Source: Deltaproteobacteria bacterium
GTDB taxonomy: Bacteria; Desulfobacterota; Binatia; UBA9968; JAJDTQ01
Assembly (NCBI GenBank): GCA_028818755.1
Contig: JAPPNF010000167.1
Coordinates: 220,756 to 284,755, forward strand
DNA: 64,000 bases
Direction of reading: 5' to 3'
The position numbers were made by a program, and so were the translations under genes. Shown here one piece after another: positions 44,903 to 53,750 of the stretch. The notes under the pieces are model-generated. The model was not told the DNA's origin. It was given only the letters and a program-made list of their open reading frames with translations, and did no database searches. Each line of letters begins with the position of its first letter. Position 1 is the first letter of the stretch.

Positions 44903-45940
44903 TTGGGTAACGGTGTAACCATCCGCGGTTCGCTGCCCGGCGTCTGGCCGCGAGTGGAGGCCGGTCCCGGCTTTGCGCCGCGGTTCCCGTGGCTGGGCGG
45001 CGACCTTCAGACGCTCCGGTACTATTTCTTCCCCGCCAGCGAGGACCTGTCGGCCTGGCCCCAGGAACGTCTGAGCCTCCCCGTTCCGGGCGGGGACGGC
45101 GACACGCTGCTTGCCGCTCTCCATCGCCCGGAGGGTGCCACGGACCGGCCGTTGGTGATCCTGGTGCACGGCCTCACCGGCTGCGAGGGCAGCTCCTACA
45201 TGTTCGAGACCACCCGCTCTTTCCTGCGGCTCGGATATCCCGTCATGCGCCTCAACCTTCGTGGCGCCGGGCCGTCGCGGACGACCTGCCGCCGGAGCTA
45301 TTGCGGGGGCTCCGGAGACAACGTCGAAGCGGCGCTGGCGGTCCTCGACATCGAGGAGGCGCGTCGCGGCATCGTTCTCGTGGGGTTCTCCCTCGGCGGC
45401 ACCGTGATCCTGCACTATCTGGCGCAAACTGCCCGGGCGGTCTCTCCCCTTTGTGCGATTACGGTTTCAACGCCTCTCGATCTCGGGGCGGTCATCCGCA
45501 GGCTGATGCGCCCCCGCAATACGCTCTACCACCGGTGGCTGCTGGCACGCATGAAGGAGGCGGTCATTGGCGGCGCCTCCGAGATCTCCCCGGAGCAACA
45601 GGCGGCCGTCCTGGCCGCCCGCAGCATCCGCGAGTTCGACAACGCTTTCACCGCCCCTCACCACGGTTTCGCGGACTGCGACGACTACTACACGCGCTGC
45701 TCGGTCACCGGATTGCTCGACCGCATCGACACGCCGCTGCTGCTGCTACACGCCAGGAACGATCCCTGGATCCCGGCCGATCCCTACGAGGACATCGCTC
45801 GTGACGTGCCGCCAAACGTGACCCTGCTGCTCACCGACAACGGCGGCCACGTGGGTTTCCACGACCGCCGTAACGTCACCCCCTGGTACAACACGGTTAT
45901 CCAGGCGTACCTGGAGCGACGACTCCACCCCACGCAATAG
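44903..45940 (+). CDS. Alpha/beta hydrolase, YheT/ABHD1-3 type
   Basis: About 345 residues, unrelated to the triplicated hydrolases. It has the YheT hallmarks: FAPRFPWLGGDLQTLRYYF at the N-terminus, VILVHGLTGCEGSSY, the RLNLRGAGPS segment, nucleophile elbow VGFSLGG, HARNDPWIP with the acid and NGGHVGF with the catalytic His. The likely start is TTG at 44903, two bases after the epimerase stop; the frame is open further upstream. Family members act on lipid or acyl esters. Confidence 0.85.
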   Translation: MGNGVTIRGSLPGVWPRVEAGPGFAPRFPWLGGDLQTLRYYFFPASEDLSAWPQERLSLPVPGGDGDTLLAALHRPEGATDRPLVILVHGLTGCEGSSYMFETTRSFLRLGYPVMRLNLRGAGPSRTTCRRSYCGGSGDNVEAALAVLDIEEARRGIVLVGFSLGGTVILHYLAQTARAVSPLCAITVSTPLDLGAVIRRLMRPRNTLYHRWLLARMKEAVIGGASEISPEQQAAVLAARSIREFDNAFTAPHHGFADCDDYYTRCSVTGLLDRIDTPLLLLHARNDPWIPADPYEDIARDVPPNVTLLLTDNGGHVGFHDRRNVTPWYNTVIQAYLERRLHPTQ

Positions 45941-45974
45941 ACCGGTACGAAGTGGGGGCGCAACCGTGCGCTCG

Positions 45975-46838
45975 TCACCGGCTCAGAATGATCGAGATGG
46001 TGCCGGTCATGACCGCGAAGGTGCCGGTGACGGTGCGGGTGTTGATGCGCTCCAGGCCGCGCAGGAAGACCACGGTGAGGATGAGCGTCCACAAGGGGCT
46101 CGAGGCGACGATGGGTGACACCACCACGACGCGGCCGAGGCTCACGGCGATGAGGGACAGGAGCGAACCGGCGGATTCGAAGAAGCCCGAAAGGATGAAC
46201 GGGGGCACGGCGCTGCGGTTGAGCACGAACTGCTCGGTGCGGAGACGGACCTGGACGTACGGGCCCAGCGAGACGAAGGACACGATGGCCAGGATGGCGG
46301 CGAAGTAGAGCGGTTCGTTGGAGATGTCGAAGGCGATGCGCCTGATCGGGAAGGCGACGCCCGCGAAAAGGGCCGCCAGCAGCGAGAAAATTCCCTCCCA
46401 CCAACGATAGCGCAAGCCCGATTCCGCCGGCTGCCAGGAAATCAACGCGATGCCGCCCACCACCAGAAGGGTCCCGGCAATGATGCCGGGACTGGCCTGC
46501 TCCCCCAGGAAGGCGATGGCGATGACCGCGCTCCACAGCGGATAGGTATTGCGCAGGGGCTCGGCCCGGGCGGCGCCCAGGCGGTGGATGCCGGTCAACT
46601 GCAGCAGGCTCGTGGCGGTCTGAAGAACTCCCAGTCCGACGAACAGCAGCAACGGCGTCCACTCGACGTGGGGAATCCCGCCCATCAGGAACACCCCGCT
46701 CCAGAACACGACGGTGCGCAGAGAGAGCAGCACGCAGGCCGCGGTCAGCGGGGAAGAGTGGTGCATACCCATGCGCGCGGTGATGGTGCCTCCGGAGTAG
46801 AGGATGGCGGCGGCCAGGGCGATGAACTCTGGTCGCAT
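45975..46838 (-). CDS. EamA/DMT-superfamily transporter
   Basis: A 287-residue, ten-helix membrane protein with two internally repeated EamA domains. The first begins MRPEFIALAAAILYSGGTI. The second starts near RWWEGIFSLLAALFAGVAF and ends with ARTVTGTFAVMTGTISIILSR-like helices. It is the last gene of the minus-strand TctCAB block, three bases after tctB. Possible exporter of amino acids or metabolites. It converges on the YheT-type gene. Confidence 0.88.
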   Translation of the reverse strand: MRPEFIALAAAILYSGGTITARMGMHHSSPLTAACVLLSLRTVVFWSGVFLMGGIPHVEWTPLLLFVGLGVLQTATSLLQLTGIHRLGAARAEPLRNTYPLWSAVIAIAFLGEQASPGIIAGTLLVVGGIALISWQPAESGLRYRWWEGIFSLLAALFAGVAFPIRRIAFDISNEPLYFAAILAIVSFVSLGPYVQVRLRTEQFVLNRSAVPPFILSGFFESAGSLLSLIAVSLGRVVVVSPIVASSPLWTLILTVVFLRGLERINTRTVTGTFAVMTGTISIILSR

Positions 46839-46841
46839 GGG

Positions 46842-47303
46842 TCACAGCAGCGGCAGGATGGCGCCGAAAAGCACACCTTCGAACAGCGTCCGTTGCAGCA
46901 CGAACTCCAGGCTCACGTACACCAGCGCCCACACCGTCACGGCCGCCACCGCGCACCGCGTCCAGGAGAGCCGGGCGAAGCTTCGCAGGAACAGGACCAT
47001 GTAGATGGGGATGGTGAGGAGGAAACCGATGAGGAGCACCAGCACGCAGAAGACCCCGAGCCACGCCACGACGGGGGCGGCTTTGGCCCAAGGTGCCACC
47101 TCCACGGAGTCGTCCGGGGCCGCACGCGGGGAGAGCAGCTCGCGTCCGAGGCAGAACAGGATGAACACCAGGGTCGGGATTCCCAGCACCAGCGGCACCA
47201 GCCCGCCCTGTCCATCGAAGCCGAAGGACGGAATGACCACCAGCAGCACCACCGCCAGGTAGAGCAGGTTGACGATCACGTAGCTGTAGTTCACGCGGTT
47301 CAT
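46842..47303 (-). CDS. tctB: Tripartite tricarboxylate transporter small membrane subunit (TctB)
   Basis: A 153-residue protein with four predicted transmembrane helices, the TctB layout. The start ATG at 47303 overlaps the tctA stop as ATGA, which fixes it; a longer frame to 48191 lies inside tctA and is not coding. Partner of TctA and TctC in secondary, proton- or sodium-driven uptake of carboxylates. Confidence 0.88.
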   Translation of the reverse strand: MNRVNYSYVIVNLLYLAVVLLVVIPSFGFDGQGGLVPLVLGIPTLVFILFCLGRELLSPRAAPDDSVEVAPWAKAAPVVAWLGVFCVLVLLIGFLLTIPIYMVLFLRSFARLSWTRCAVAAVTVWALVYVSLEFVLQRTLFEGVLFGAILPLL

Positions 47304-48784
47304 GGCTTCGGCGTCGCGCGAGTGCGCATCCGGGTAATTACCGGGACCGCCACCATCGTCAGGATGAGGATCCAGGAGATGACGCTGTTGAAGAAGCCGA
47401 GATAGCTGCCGTCGTGGATCCTGAGCGTCAGCAGGAACGATTTCTCGGCGAGGTTGCCCAGCACGAAGCCGATGACCAGCGGCAGCACCGGCACGCCCGC
47501 CCGCCGCATGCCGAAGCCGAGGATCCCCAACAGCACGACCAGCACCACGTCCCAGATGTTCTCCCGCAGGATGTAGGTGCCCGCCAAGGCTACCACCGCG
47601 ATGATGGCGGAAAGGTAATGCACCGGCACCCGGGTGATGATGGCCAGGTAGCGGGCGGCCAGCAGGCCGAAGATGCTGGCGAAGGCATTGGAGACGACGT
47701 AGCCGTTGAGCAGGGTCCAGATGAAGATGGGGTTGTCGAGGATCAACTGCGGCCCGGGCGAGACCCCGTGCATGATGAAGATGCTCAGCAGCAGCGCCAT
47801 GGCCAGGCTTCCGGGAATGCCGAAGCTCAGGGTGGTCAGCAGCGCGCCGCCGTCCTTGGAGTCGTTGGCCGCCTCGCTGGCGATGACGCCCTCGGGATTG
47901 CCGGTGCCGAAAGTGTCGGGGCTCCTGGAGGACTGTACGGCCACCGTGTAGGCGATGAGGTTGGCGGTCTCGCCGCCCACCCCGGGGATAATCCCCACCA
48001 GGGTGCCGATGGACGAGCTGCGCAGCAGGCAGACGGCGTAGCGGAAGTTCTCCATCACTCCCTGCCACGCGCCCCGGATGCTGGCCTGGATGTTGTCGCG
48101 GGCGATGGTGCCGCCTTGGGCCGAGTAGTTGATCAGCTCGCCGATGGCGAACAGCCCCACGAAGAACGGGATCAGGGGAATGCCGTCCCACAGATACTCG
48201 CTGCCCATGGTGTAGCGGATGAGGCCGGTGGGCTCGTTGAGGCCCACCAGCGACAGCAGGATGCCGACCCCGCCTGCGATGAGGCCGTTAAGAAGCGAGC
48301 CCTGGCTCACCGTGGCGGTGGTGACCAGCCCGAACACCACGAGCCAGAAAATCTCGGGGTGGCCGAAGGCGATCACCAGCGGGCGCATGACCTGGATCAG
48401 CAGCGCCAGGATCACGAGGCCGAACAGCGCCCCCAGCAGGCAGGCCCCGGCAGAAAGCCCCAGCGCCCGCGCGGCTTCGCCGCGCTTGGCCATGGGGTAG
48501 CCGTCGAAGCAGGTGGCGGCGTTCACCGGGGTGCCCGGGGTGTTGAGCAGGATGGCGCTGATGGAGCCGCCGAAAGAGCTAGCGCCCATGATGCCGGAGA
48601 ACAGGTAGACCGCGGTGATGGCGTCCCAGGTGAAGGTGAACGGCAGCAGCATCGACATGGCGAGGATGCCGCCGAGCCCCGGCACCGCGCCGAAGATCAG
48701 GCCGATGACGCTGCCGACGAACAGCGTCAGAAGGACGTGCGGCTCGCCGATGGTGACCAGCGCGGCGCCGAATCCCTCAAACAT
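47300..48784 (-). CDS. tctA: Tripartite tricarboxylate transporter large permease (TctA)
   Basis: A 494-residue, roughly 12-helix permease. Family motifs include IGLIFGAVPGLGGILAMSMLLPFTF near the N-terminus, AILLNTPGTPVNAATCFDGYPMAKRG, and the mirrored GIIPGVGGETANLIAY in the second half. It transports a carboxylate delivered by the periplasmic TctC. In the order C-A-B, and the UbiD-like gene upstream suggests the load may be an aromatic acid. Confidence 0.95.
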   Translation of the reverse strand: MFEGFGAALVTIGEPHVLLTLFVGSVIGLIFGAVPGLGGILAMSMLLPFTFTWDAITAVYLFSGIMGASSFGGSISAILLNTPGTPVNAATCFDGYPMAKRGEAARALGLSAGACLLGALFGLVILALLIQVMRPLVIAFGHPEIFWLVVFGLVTTATVSQGSLLNGLIAGGVGILLSLVGLNEPTGLIRYTMGSEYLWDGIPLIPFFVGLFAIGELINYSAQGGTIARDNIQASIRGAWQGVMENFRYAVCLLRSSSIGTLVGIIPGVGGETANLIAYTVAVQSSRSPDTFGTGNPEGVIASEAANDSKDGGALLTTLSFGIPGSLAMALLLSIFIMHGVSPGPQLILDNPIFIWTLLNGYVVSNAFASIFGLLAARYLAIITRVPVHYLSAIIAVVALAGTYILRENIWDVVLVVLLGILGFGMRRAGVPVLPLVIGFVLGNLAEKSFLLTLRIHDGSYLGFFNSVISWILILTMVAVPVITRMRTRATPKP

Positions 48785-48881
48785 GAATACGGGTGTCCCG
48801 GTTCACGACAAGGTGGACTACCGCACCGGGAAGGGCGCCGCGGACGGAGCACGGAGAGGGCCGGGCATGGGCGGAAGTACC

Positions 48882-48915
48882 GCGACACGGCCCCGCGCGT
48901 GCGGGACCGTGTCGC
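48882..48915 (-). terminator. Strong hairpin between tctC and tctA
   Basis: GCGACACGGCCCCGC and GCGGGACCGTGTCGC form a 15-bp stem with a 4-base loop. The single mismatch becomes a G-U pair only in the minus-strand RNA, matching the direction of the tct genes. It lies 15 bases after the tctC stop and could set a high binding-protein to permease ratio. Confidence 0.65.
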
Positions 48916-48930
48916 AAGCGGGCACGGGAA

Positions 48931-49926
48931 TCACTTGATGTACTTCTTGAGCAACGCGGAGTTCTTCTGCACCAGAGCGAGCATGTCGGCGACCAGCTTG
49001 GTGGTGTCTTTCTTGCTCAGCGGAGCGACGATGTTGCCGTTGGCCTCGATCTTCTCCTTCAGCGCCGCGTCGTTGTTGGCCTTCACCAGGGCCGCCTCTA
49101 TAACGGAAGCGATCTCGGGAGGCGTCTTGGGCGGCAGCGCGTAGAGGTTCTGTCCCACCAGCGAGGACGACCCCAGTTCCGGGAATCCCTGCTCCACGCC
49201 CGTGGGGATGTTCGGGAACTTGGGATGCCGTTTCGGCAGGTACACGACGATGGCCTTGGCCTCGCCCGACTGCACCGCCGTGGTCCAGCGCTTGACCAGC
49301 GGCAGGTTGGTGATGGAGAAGTCGCCGCGGATGATGCCGGTGATCAGCTCGGGGCCCTTGAAGCCGGCGATGAACTCCACCGGAAAGCCCACCAGGTTGG
49401 CGGTGATGACCGAGATCGGGAACGTGTTCCCGCCGGTCCCGGTGATGCCCGCCTTGATGGGCTTCTTGGCCGTCTTCATCTGCTTGAGCGACGTCCACTG
49501 GTCCTTGCCCGCCTTGGTGGTGGCCTGCATGAAGTACGGGTTGGACACTTGGCGTCCGATCCAGGTGAAGGTCCGCAGGTCGGGGTCCATTCCCCGCGCC
49601 GCTTGGTTGACAGCCTGCCCGGGCAGGTTGATGGCGGCCATGGTATGGCCGTCGGGCTTGGACCGGTTCAGGATGGTCACGGAGTTCCGGCCCCCGGCCC
49701 CCGGCACGTTCCGGATCACCACGGGCACGCCCAGAGCCTTCGACATCACCTCGCCCTGGAGTCTGGCGGCGGTGTCCATGGCGCCGCCGACCGAGAATCC
49801 CACCAGGATGGTGATGGGCTTGCTGGGCTTCCAGGCGGCCGTCGCCGGCGTCGCCGCCAGCGCCAGCGACATGGCTACGAGCGCCACGAGGGAGGCTTTC
49901 AACAACGATCTCGGAATTCGCATCAT
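48931..49926 (-). CDS. tctC: Tripartite tricarboxylate transporter substrate-binding protein (TctC/Bug)
   Basis: A 331-residue periplasmic Bug receptor. The signal peptide (LLKASLVALVAMSLALAATPATA) is followed by the standard mature start KPITILVGFSVGGAMDTAAR and NVPGAGGRNSVTILNRSKPDG. ATG at 49926 or 49923 are both possible; AGGAG is 3 or 6 bases away respectively. Receptor for the adjacent TctA/TctB channel. Confidence 0.94.
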   Translation of the reverse strand: MMRIPRSLLKASLVALVAMSLALAATPATAAWKPSKPITILVGFSVGGAMDTAARLQGEVMSKALGVPVVIRNVPGAGGRNSVTILNRSKPDGHTMAAINLPGQAVNQAARGMDPDLRTFTWIGRQVSNPYFMQATTKAGKDQWTSLKQMKTAKKPIKAGITGTGGNTFPISVITANLVGFPVEFIAGFKGPELITGIIRGDFSITNLPLVKRWTTAVQSGEAKAIVVYLPKRHPKFPNIPTGVEQGFPELGSSSLVGQNLYALPPKTPPEIASVIEAALVKANNDAALKEKIEANGNIVAPLSKKDTTKLVADMLALVQKNSALLKKYIK

Positions 49927-49955
49927 GGGCTCCTTTCGGTTTGACGAAGATCTCT

Positions 49956-50198
49956 TCAGGAAAACACCTTCCAGACGATGGCCATGGTGAAAGCGAGGTT
50001 GAAGCCGATCATCCACTTCAACAGAAGCAATTGCCCTTCGATCCGTTGGGTGTCGGCCTTGGTAGCCAATTGCGTTTCGATGGCTTCCGCGAACGCCTCT
50101 TTCTGCGCTTCCGCGAAGGCGACGGCCTGCCTGTGTTCAAGTCCCGCCTCTTCAAGACGTTGCGCGAACTTCAGTGTATCGAATGTCGTGAGACTCAT
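49956..50198 (-). CDS. DUF1640-type coiled-coil small membrane protein
   Basis: An 80-residue protein: an N-terminal amphipathic, coiled-coil stretch (FAQRLEEAGLEHRQAVAFAE and EAIETQLATKADTQRIEGQL) and one C-terminal transmembrane helix (LLLLKWMIGFNLAFTMAIVW). This matches the DUF1640/CCDC90 group, whose eukaryotic relatives include the mitochondrial calcium uniporter regulator MCUR1. The frame is open to 50900, but only this part is coding. Function unknown. It lies between UbiD and tctC genes. Confidence 0.75.
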   Translation of the reverse strand: MSLTTFDTLKFAQRLEEAGLEHRQAVAFAEAQKEAFAEAIETQLATKADTQRIEGQLLLLKWMIGFNLAFTMAIVWKVFS

Positions 50199-50251
50199 GG
50201 TGGTGTTTGTAGCGGTACAGCACCAACGCGCGTGAAAAGTTTCGCACTCCT

Positions 50252-51688
50252 TCAATCTCCGGTCAAGGTCTTTGGTGGTCGCAGCAGCGACGGGTCGAAT
50301 GCCTCCAGCAACCCCTCCAGCCGCACCTCCCGCACCTTGTCCTGGGGCGGCCGCGCCCGTTGTGGGTACTGCACCGGCGGCGCCGGCTTGGTGGCGTCCA
50401 GGATCATGACCGCGCCCATGACCGGCTCGTGGGTTCCGTCCACCGTATAGGTCCAGTTGGACGGCAGCAGGTCGCCGGGCCCGTTCCAGTCGGGGATCGT
50501 CAGCACGTCCTTGTCCGGGCGCATGCGTGTCCCCACCGCCCAGGTCACCTCGGGTTCGTTGAACACGTTGATGTCGTCGTCCACCACCACCACGCAGCGG
50601 AGGTTTTCGGGCTCCGTCGAGATGGCGGCCATGGCCGCGCGCTTGACCTCCGAATCCTTGGTCTTGCGGATGGAGATGTAGCAGTGGGTGCGCGCGTGGG
50701 CCGGCACGTTGACGTTGACCACGCCGGGGACGGCCTCCCGGACCCGCCGGTAGATGGTGCCCATGCGCGGCAGGCTGCCCAGCACCAGGTGTTCCTGGCC
50801 CGCGGGGAAGACGTCGTAGTAGACGGGGTTCCGGCGCATGGTCATGGCCGACACGTGCATCACCGGCTGGGCGCCGACGCTCACGTAGTAGCCGGTCCAC
50901 TCGCCGAAGGGGCCTTCGAGGCGGGTCTCGTCCGGCAGGAGCCGCCCTTCGATGACGATCTCGGCGTGGGCCGGCACCATGAGGTCCACGGTCTCGGCCT
51001 TCACCAGCTCGATGGGTTCTTGCAGGAGCGCGCCCGCCTCGGCGAACTCGCCGCCGATGCCCGGCAGCCGCGACACCGCCCCGAGCATGAAGGTGGGGTA
51101 GTGTCCGATGACCAGGGCGAACTCGGTGGCCGCGCCGCGCTCGGAGTTGCGCCGGTAGATGTAGCCGCCGTGGTGGCTGCCCTGGATGTAGACGCCGAGG
51201 GTGCGGGGATCGTGGAGCTGATGACGGTAGAGGCCGGCGTTCTGGGCCCCGGTATCGGAGTCCTTGAGGATCATGACCCCGCCGGTGATGTAGGGCCCGG
51301 CGTCGAGCTCGTTGTGGAACGGGATGGGGAGCGCCGACAGGTCCACCGCGTCTCCCTTGAGCACCACCTCCTTCACCGGCCCGTCGCTGACGGTCTCCGC
51401 CTGAATGGGGTTGGCCTGCCGCTCGCCGTAGACCCGGGCCATGTCCGGCACGCTGGTGCCCAGGGCCAGCGCCAGCCGCTCGTAGGTGGCGGTCAGGTTG
51501 ATGACCAGCGGCATGGACGAGCCTTCCACGTCGGTGAAGAACAGCGCGGGAAACCGGCCGTCTTCGGCGAGCCTGTCGGCGATGGCCGTGATGTCGAACT
51601 TTCGGTCCACCCGCCGGGTGACCATGTGGATCTGGTCCGCCGACGAGGCCGCCAGTTGCTCGATAAAGGCGCGCAGGTCCTTCGCCAT
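50252..51688 (-). CDS. UbiD-family prenylated-FMN-dependent decarboxylase
   Basis: A 478-residue member of the UbiD family, which (de)carboxylates aromatic or alpha,beta-unsaturated acids with prenylated FMN. It has AALFFTDVEG-like start, RLEGPFGEWTGYY and the C-terminal VVVDDDINVFNEPEVTWAVG that carries the acid network. The ATG at 51688 has AAGGA at suitable spacing. The flavin prenyltransferase UbiX is not in the window. It heads the minus-strand TctCAB block, hinting that a carboxylate imported by Tct is decarboxylated. Confidence 0.9.
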   Translation of the reverse strand: MAKDLRAFIEQLAASSADQIHMVTRRVDRKFDITAIADRLAEDGRFPALFFTDVEGSSMPLVINLTATYERLALALGTSVPDMARVYGERQANPIQAETVSDGPVKEVVLKGDAVDLSALPIPFHNELDAGPYITGGVMILKDSDTGAQNAGLYRHQLHDPRTLGVYIQGSHHGGYIYRRNSERGAATEFALVIGHYPTFMLGAVSRLPGIGGEFAEAGALLQEPIELVKAETVDLMVPAHAEIVIEGRLLPDETRLEGPFGEWTGYYVSVGAQPVMHVSAMTMRRNPVYYDVFPAGQEHLVLGSLPRMGTIYRRVREAVPGVVNVNVPAHARTHCYISIRKTKDSEVKRAAMAAISTEPENLRCVVVVDDDINVFNEPEVTWAVGTRMRPDKDVLTIPDWNGPGDLLPSNWTYTVDGTHEPVMGAVMILDATKPAPPVQYPQRARPPQDKVREVRLEGLLEAFDPSLLRPPKTLTGD

Positions 51689-51853
51689 GGATGGTCCTTT
51701 CGTCGTTGCCCGTCGATCCTTCCTTAACACACTCCCGCGCGGTTGTTCACGGGTGCTGTCCGCGGCGCCCTGGCCCGTATGGAAAGCGGCCGTCGGTCCT
51801 TGAAATCCCGCCTCCTATGTCATAGACGGTAGGTTTTCCGAGAGACCGGCCCC

Positions 51854-52855
51854 ATGGGAACTTATCTGCTCCGCCGACTGATCGGGACGATCCCGGTCAT
51901 GGTACTGATCAGCCTGCTGGTGTTCCTGCTGATCCAGGCGGCTCCGGGCGACCCCACGCTCATGCTGCTGGGTGAGGACAGCACCCAGGAGGACATCGAC
52001 CAGGCCACGAAACGGTGGGGCCTCGACCAGCCCATCTACGTCCAGTACGTCAAGTTTTTCATGTCCGCGGTCCAGGGGGACTTCGGCCGCTCCTTCAAGT
52101 ACGACGAGCCGGTGCTGGACGTGATCATCAACCGTATCCCGGCTACGCTGGAGCTGGCCTCGGCGTCGGTCATCATCGCGGTCATCTTCGCCATACCCCT
52201 GGGGGTGTGGGCCGCGGCCAAGCCCAACTCGTGGGTGGACAACACCGGCACCACCTTCGGCCTGTTCGGCATCAGCATGCCCAGTTTCTGGTTCGGGATC
52301 ATGCTGATCCTGCTGTTCGCCGGCATACTCAATATTCTCCCGTCCGCGGGACGGGATACCTACGGCATCTCCGGCGAGCCCATCACCGGGTTCTACATTC
52401 TCGACAGCGCGCTGCAGGGCAACTGGGCCGGCGTTCGCGACGGCGCGGAGCACGTGTTCCTGCCGGCGTTGGCGCTGGGCTCCAACATGCTGGGGATCCT
52501 CATGCGGGTGACCCGGTCGTCGGTGCTGGAGGTCATGCACGAGGAGTACGTGACCACGGCACGGGCCAAGGGGCTGGTGGAGCGCAAGGTGCTGTGGCGC
52601 CACGTGGTGAGCAACGCGCTGATTCCGGTCATCACCGTGGTGGGGCTGGAGCTTGGCACGCTGCTGAGCGGCTCGATCATCGTGGAAACGGTCTTCTCGT
52701 GGCCCGGCAGCGGCAGCCTGCTGGTCACCGCACTCAACGCCCGGGATCATCCGCTGGTGACCGGGCTGGTGCTGGTGTACACGGCGGCGTTCGTCGCCAT
52801 CAATTTCCTGATCGACGTGCTCTATGCAATCATCGACCCCAGAATCCGGTATTGA
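51854..52855 (+). CDS. Peptide ABC transporter permease, DppB type, third set
   Basis: A 333-residue permease: MGTYLLRRLIGTIPVMVLIS, then QAAPGDPTLMLLGEDSTQED, six helices, and the EAA loop TTARAKGLVERKVLWRHVVSNALIP. It is followed directly by a DppC-type gene but not by ATPases or a binding protein, so it may share them with another operon. It is divergent from the UbiD-like gene across a 165-base gap. Confidence 0.93.
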   Translation: MGTYLLRRLIGTIPVMVLISLLVFLLIQAAPGDPTLMLLGEDSTQEDIDQATKRWGLDQPIYVQYVKFFMSAVQGDFGRSFKYDEPVLDVIINRIPATLELASASVIIAVIFAIPLGVWAAAKPNSWVDNTGTTFGLFGISMPSFWFGIMLILLFAGILNILPSAGRDTYGISGEPITGFYILDSALQGNWAGVRDGAEHVFLPALALGSNMLGILMRVTRSSVLEVMHEEYVTTARAKGLVERKVLWRHVVSNALIPVITVVGLELGTLLSGSIIVETVFSWPGSGSLLVTALNARDHPLVTGLVLVYTAAFVAINFLIDVLYAIIDPRIRY

Positions 52856-52865
52856 CATCGGCAAC

Positions 52866-53750
52866 ATGGGCCAGCCGGAAGCCGGGACCACACGGCGCGG
52901 CGGCCAGTGGTGGCGCCCGTGGATGCGGACCAAGGTCTACATGGGCGGCTCCATCGTCGTGATATTCGCCATCGTGGGAGCCCTCGGGCCGTACGTGGCG
53001 CCTTACGATCCCAACCACCAGAGCCTCGAGACCATGCTGCAGGCGCCCCAGTGGTTCTGGGGGGCGCACTTTCTCGGCACCGACAACCTCGGCCGGGACA
53101 TCCTGAGCCGCATCATCTTCGGCGCCCGGGTCTCCCTGCTGATCGCCTTCGCCGTGGTGTTCATATCCGGCGTCGTGGGCGTGGTGCTGGGGGCCACCTC
53201 CGGCTATTTCGGCGGCAATGTCGACTTCACCATCCAGAAGTTCGTGGAGGTGGTGTGGGCGTTTCCGCCGCTCTTGCTGGCGCTCAGCATCATGGCGTTC
53301 CTGGGACAGGGGCTCGGCAACCTCATCCTGGCGCTGGTGGCGCAGCGCTGGATCCAGTACTGCCGGGTGACGCGGGGGCAGAGCCTGTCGCTCAAGGCGC
53401 GGGAGTTCGTCATCTCCGCCAAGTCGCTGGGAGCCAGCCACACCCAGATCATCGCGCGCCACATCATCCCCAACCTCATCCAGGTGTCGCTGGTCATCGG
53501 CACCTTCGCCATGGCCTCCTCCATTATTTCGGAGGCGAGCCTGAGCTTCCTCGGCCTGGGCGTGCCTCCCGAGATCCCCACCTGGGGCACCATGCTCGCC
53601 GACGGCCGCATCTACATCAGCACGGCTTGGTGGCTGGCGCTCTTCCCGGGCCTGTCCATCTTCGTGACCGTGCTGGGGATCAACCTCCTGGGCGACGCCC
53701 TGCGGGACGTCCTGGACCCGAGGCTCAAGCGGGCGGGAACCTACATTTGA
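52866..53750 (+). CDS. Peptide ABC transporter permease, DppC type, third set
   Basis: About 294 residues. A leader MGQPEAGTTRRGGQWW precedes the first helix, then AHFLGTDNLGRDILSRIIFG, the EAA loop SAKSLGASHTQIIARHIIPN, and the ending LLGDALRDVLDPRLKRAGTYI-like motif. No clear ribosome-binding site; an alternative start at 52824 would overlap the upstream gene by 32 bases. Forms a heterodimeric channel with the preceding gene. Confidence 0.92.
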   Translation: MGQPEAGTTRRGGQWWRPWMRTKVYMGGSIVVIFAIVGALGPYVAPYDPNHQSLETMLQAPQWFWGAHFLGTDNLGRDILSRIIFGARVSLLIAFAVVFISGVVGVVLGATSGYFGGNVDFTIQKFVEVVWAFPPLLLALSIMAFLGQGLGNLILALVAQRWIQYCRVTRGQSLSLKAREFVISAKSLGASHTQIIARHIIPNLIQVSLVIGTFAMASSIISEASLSFLGLGVPPEIPTWGTMLADGRIYISTAWWLALFPGLSIFVTVLGINLLGDALRDVLDPRLKRAGTYI

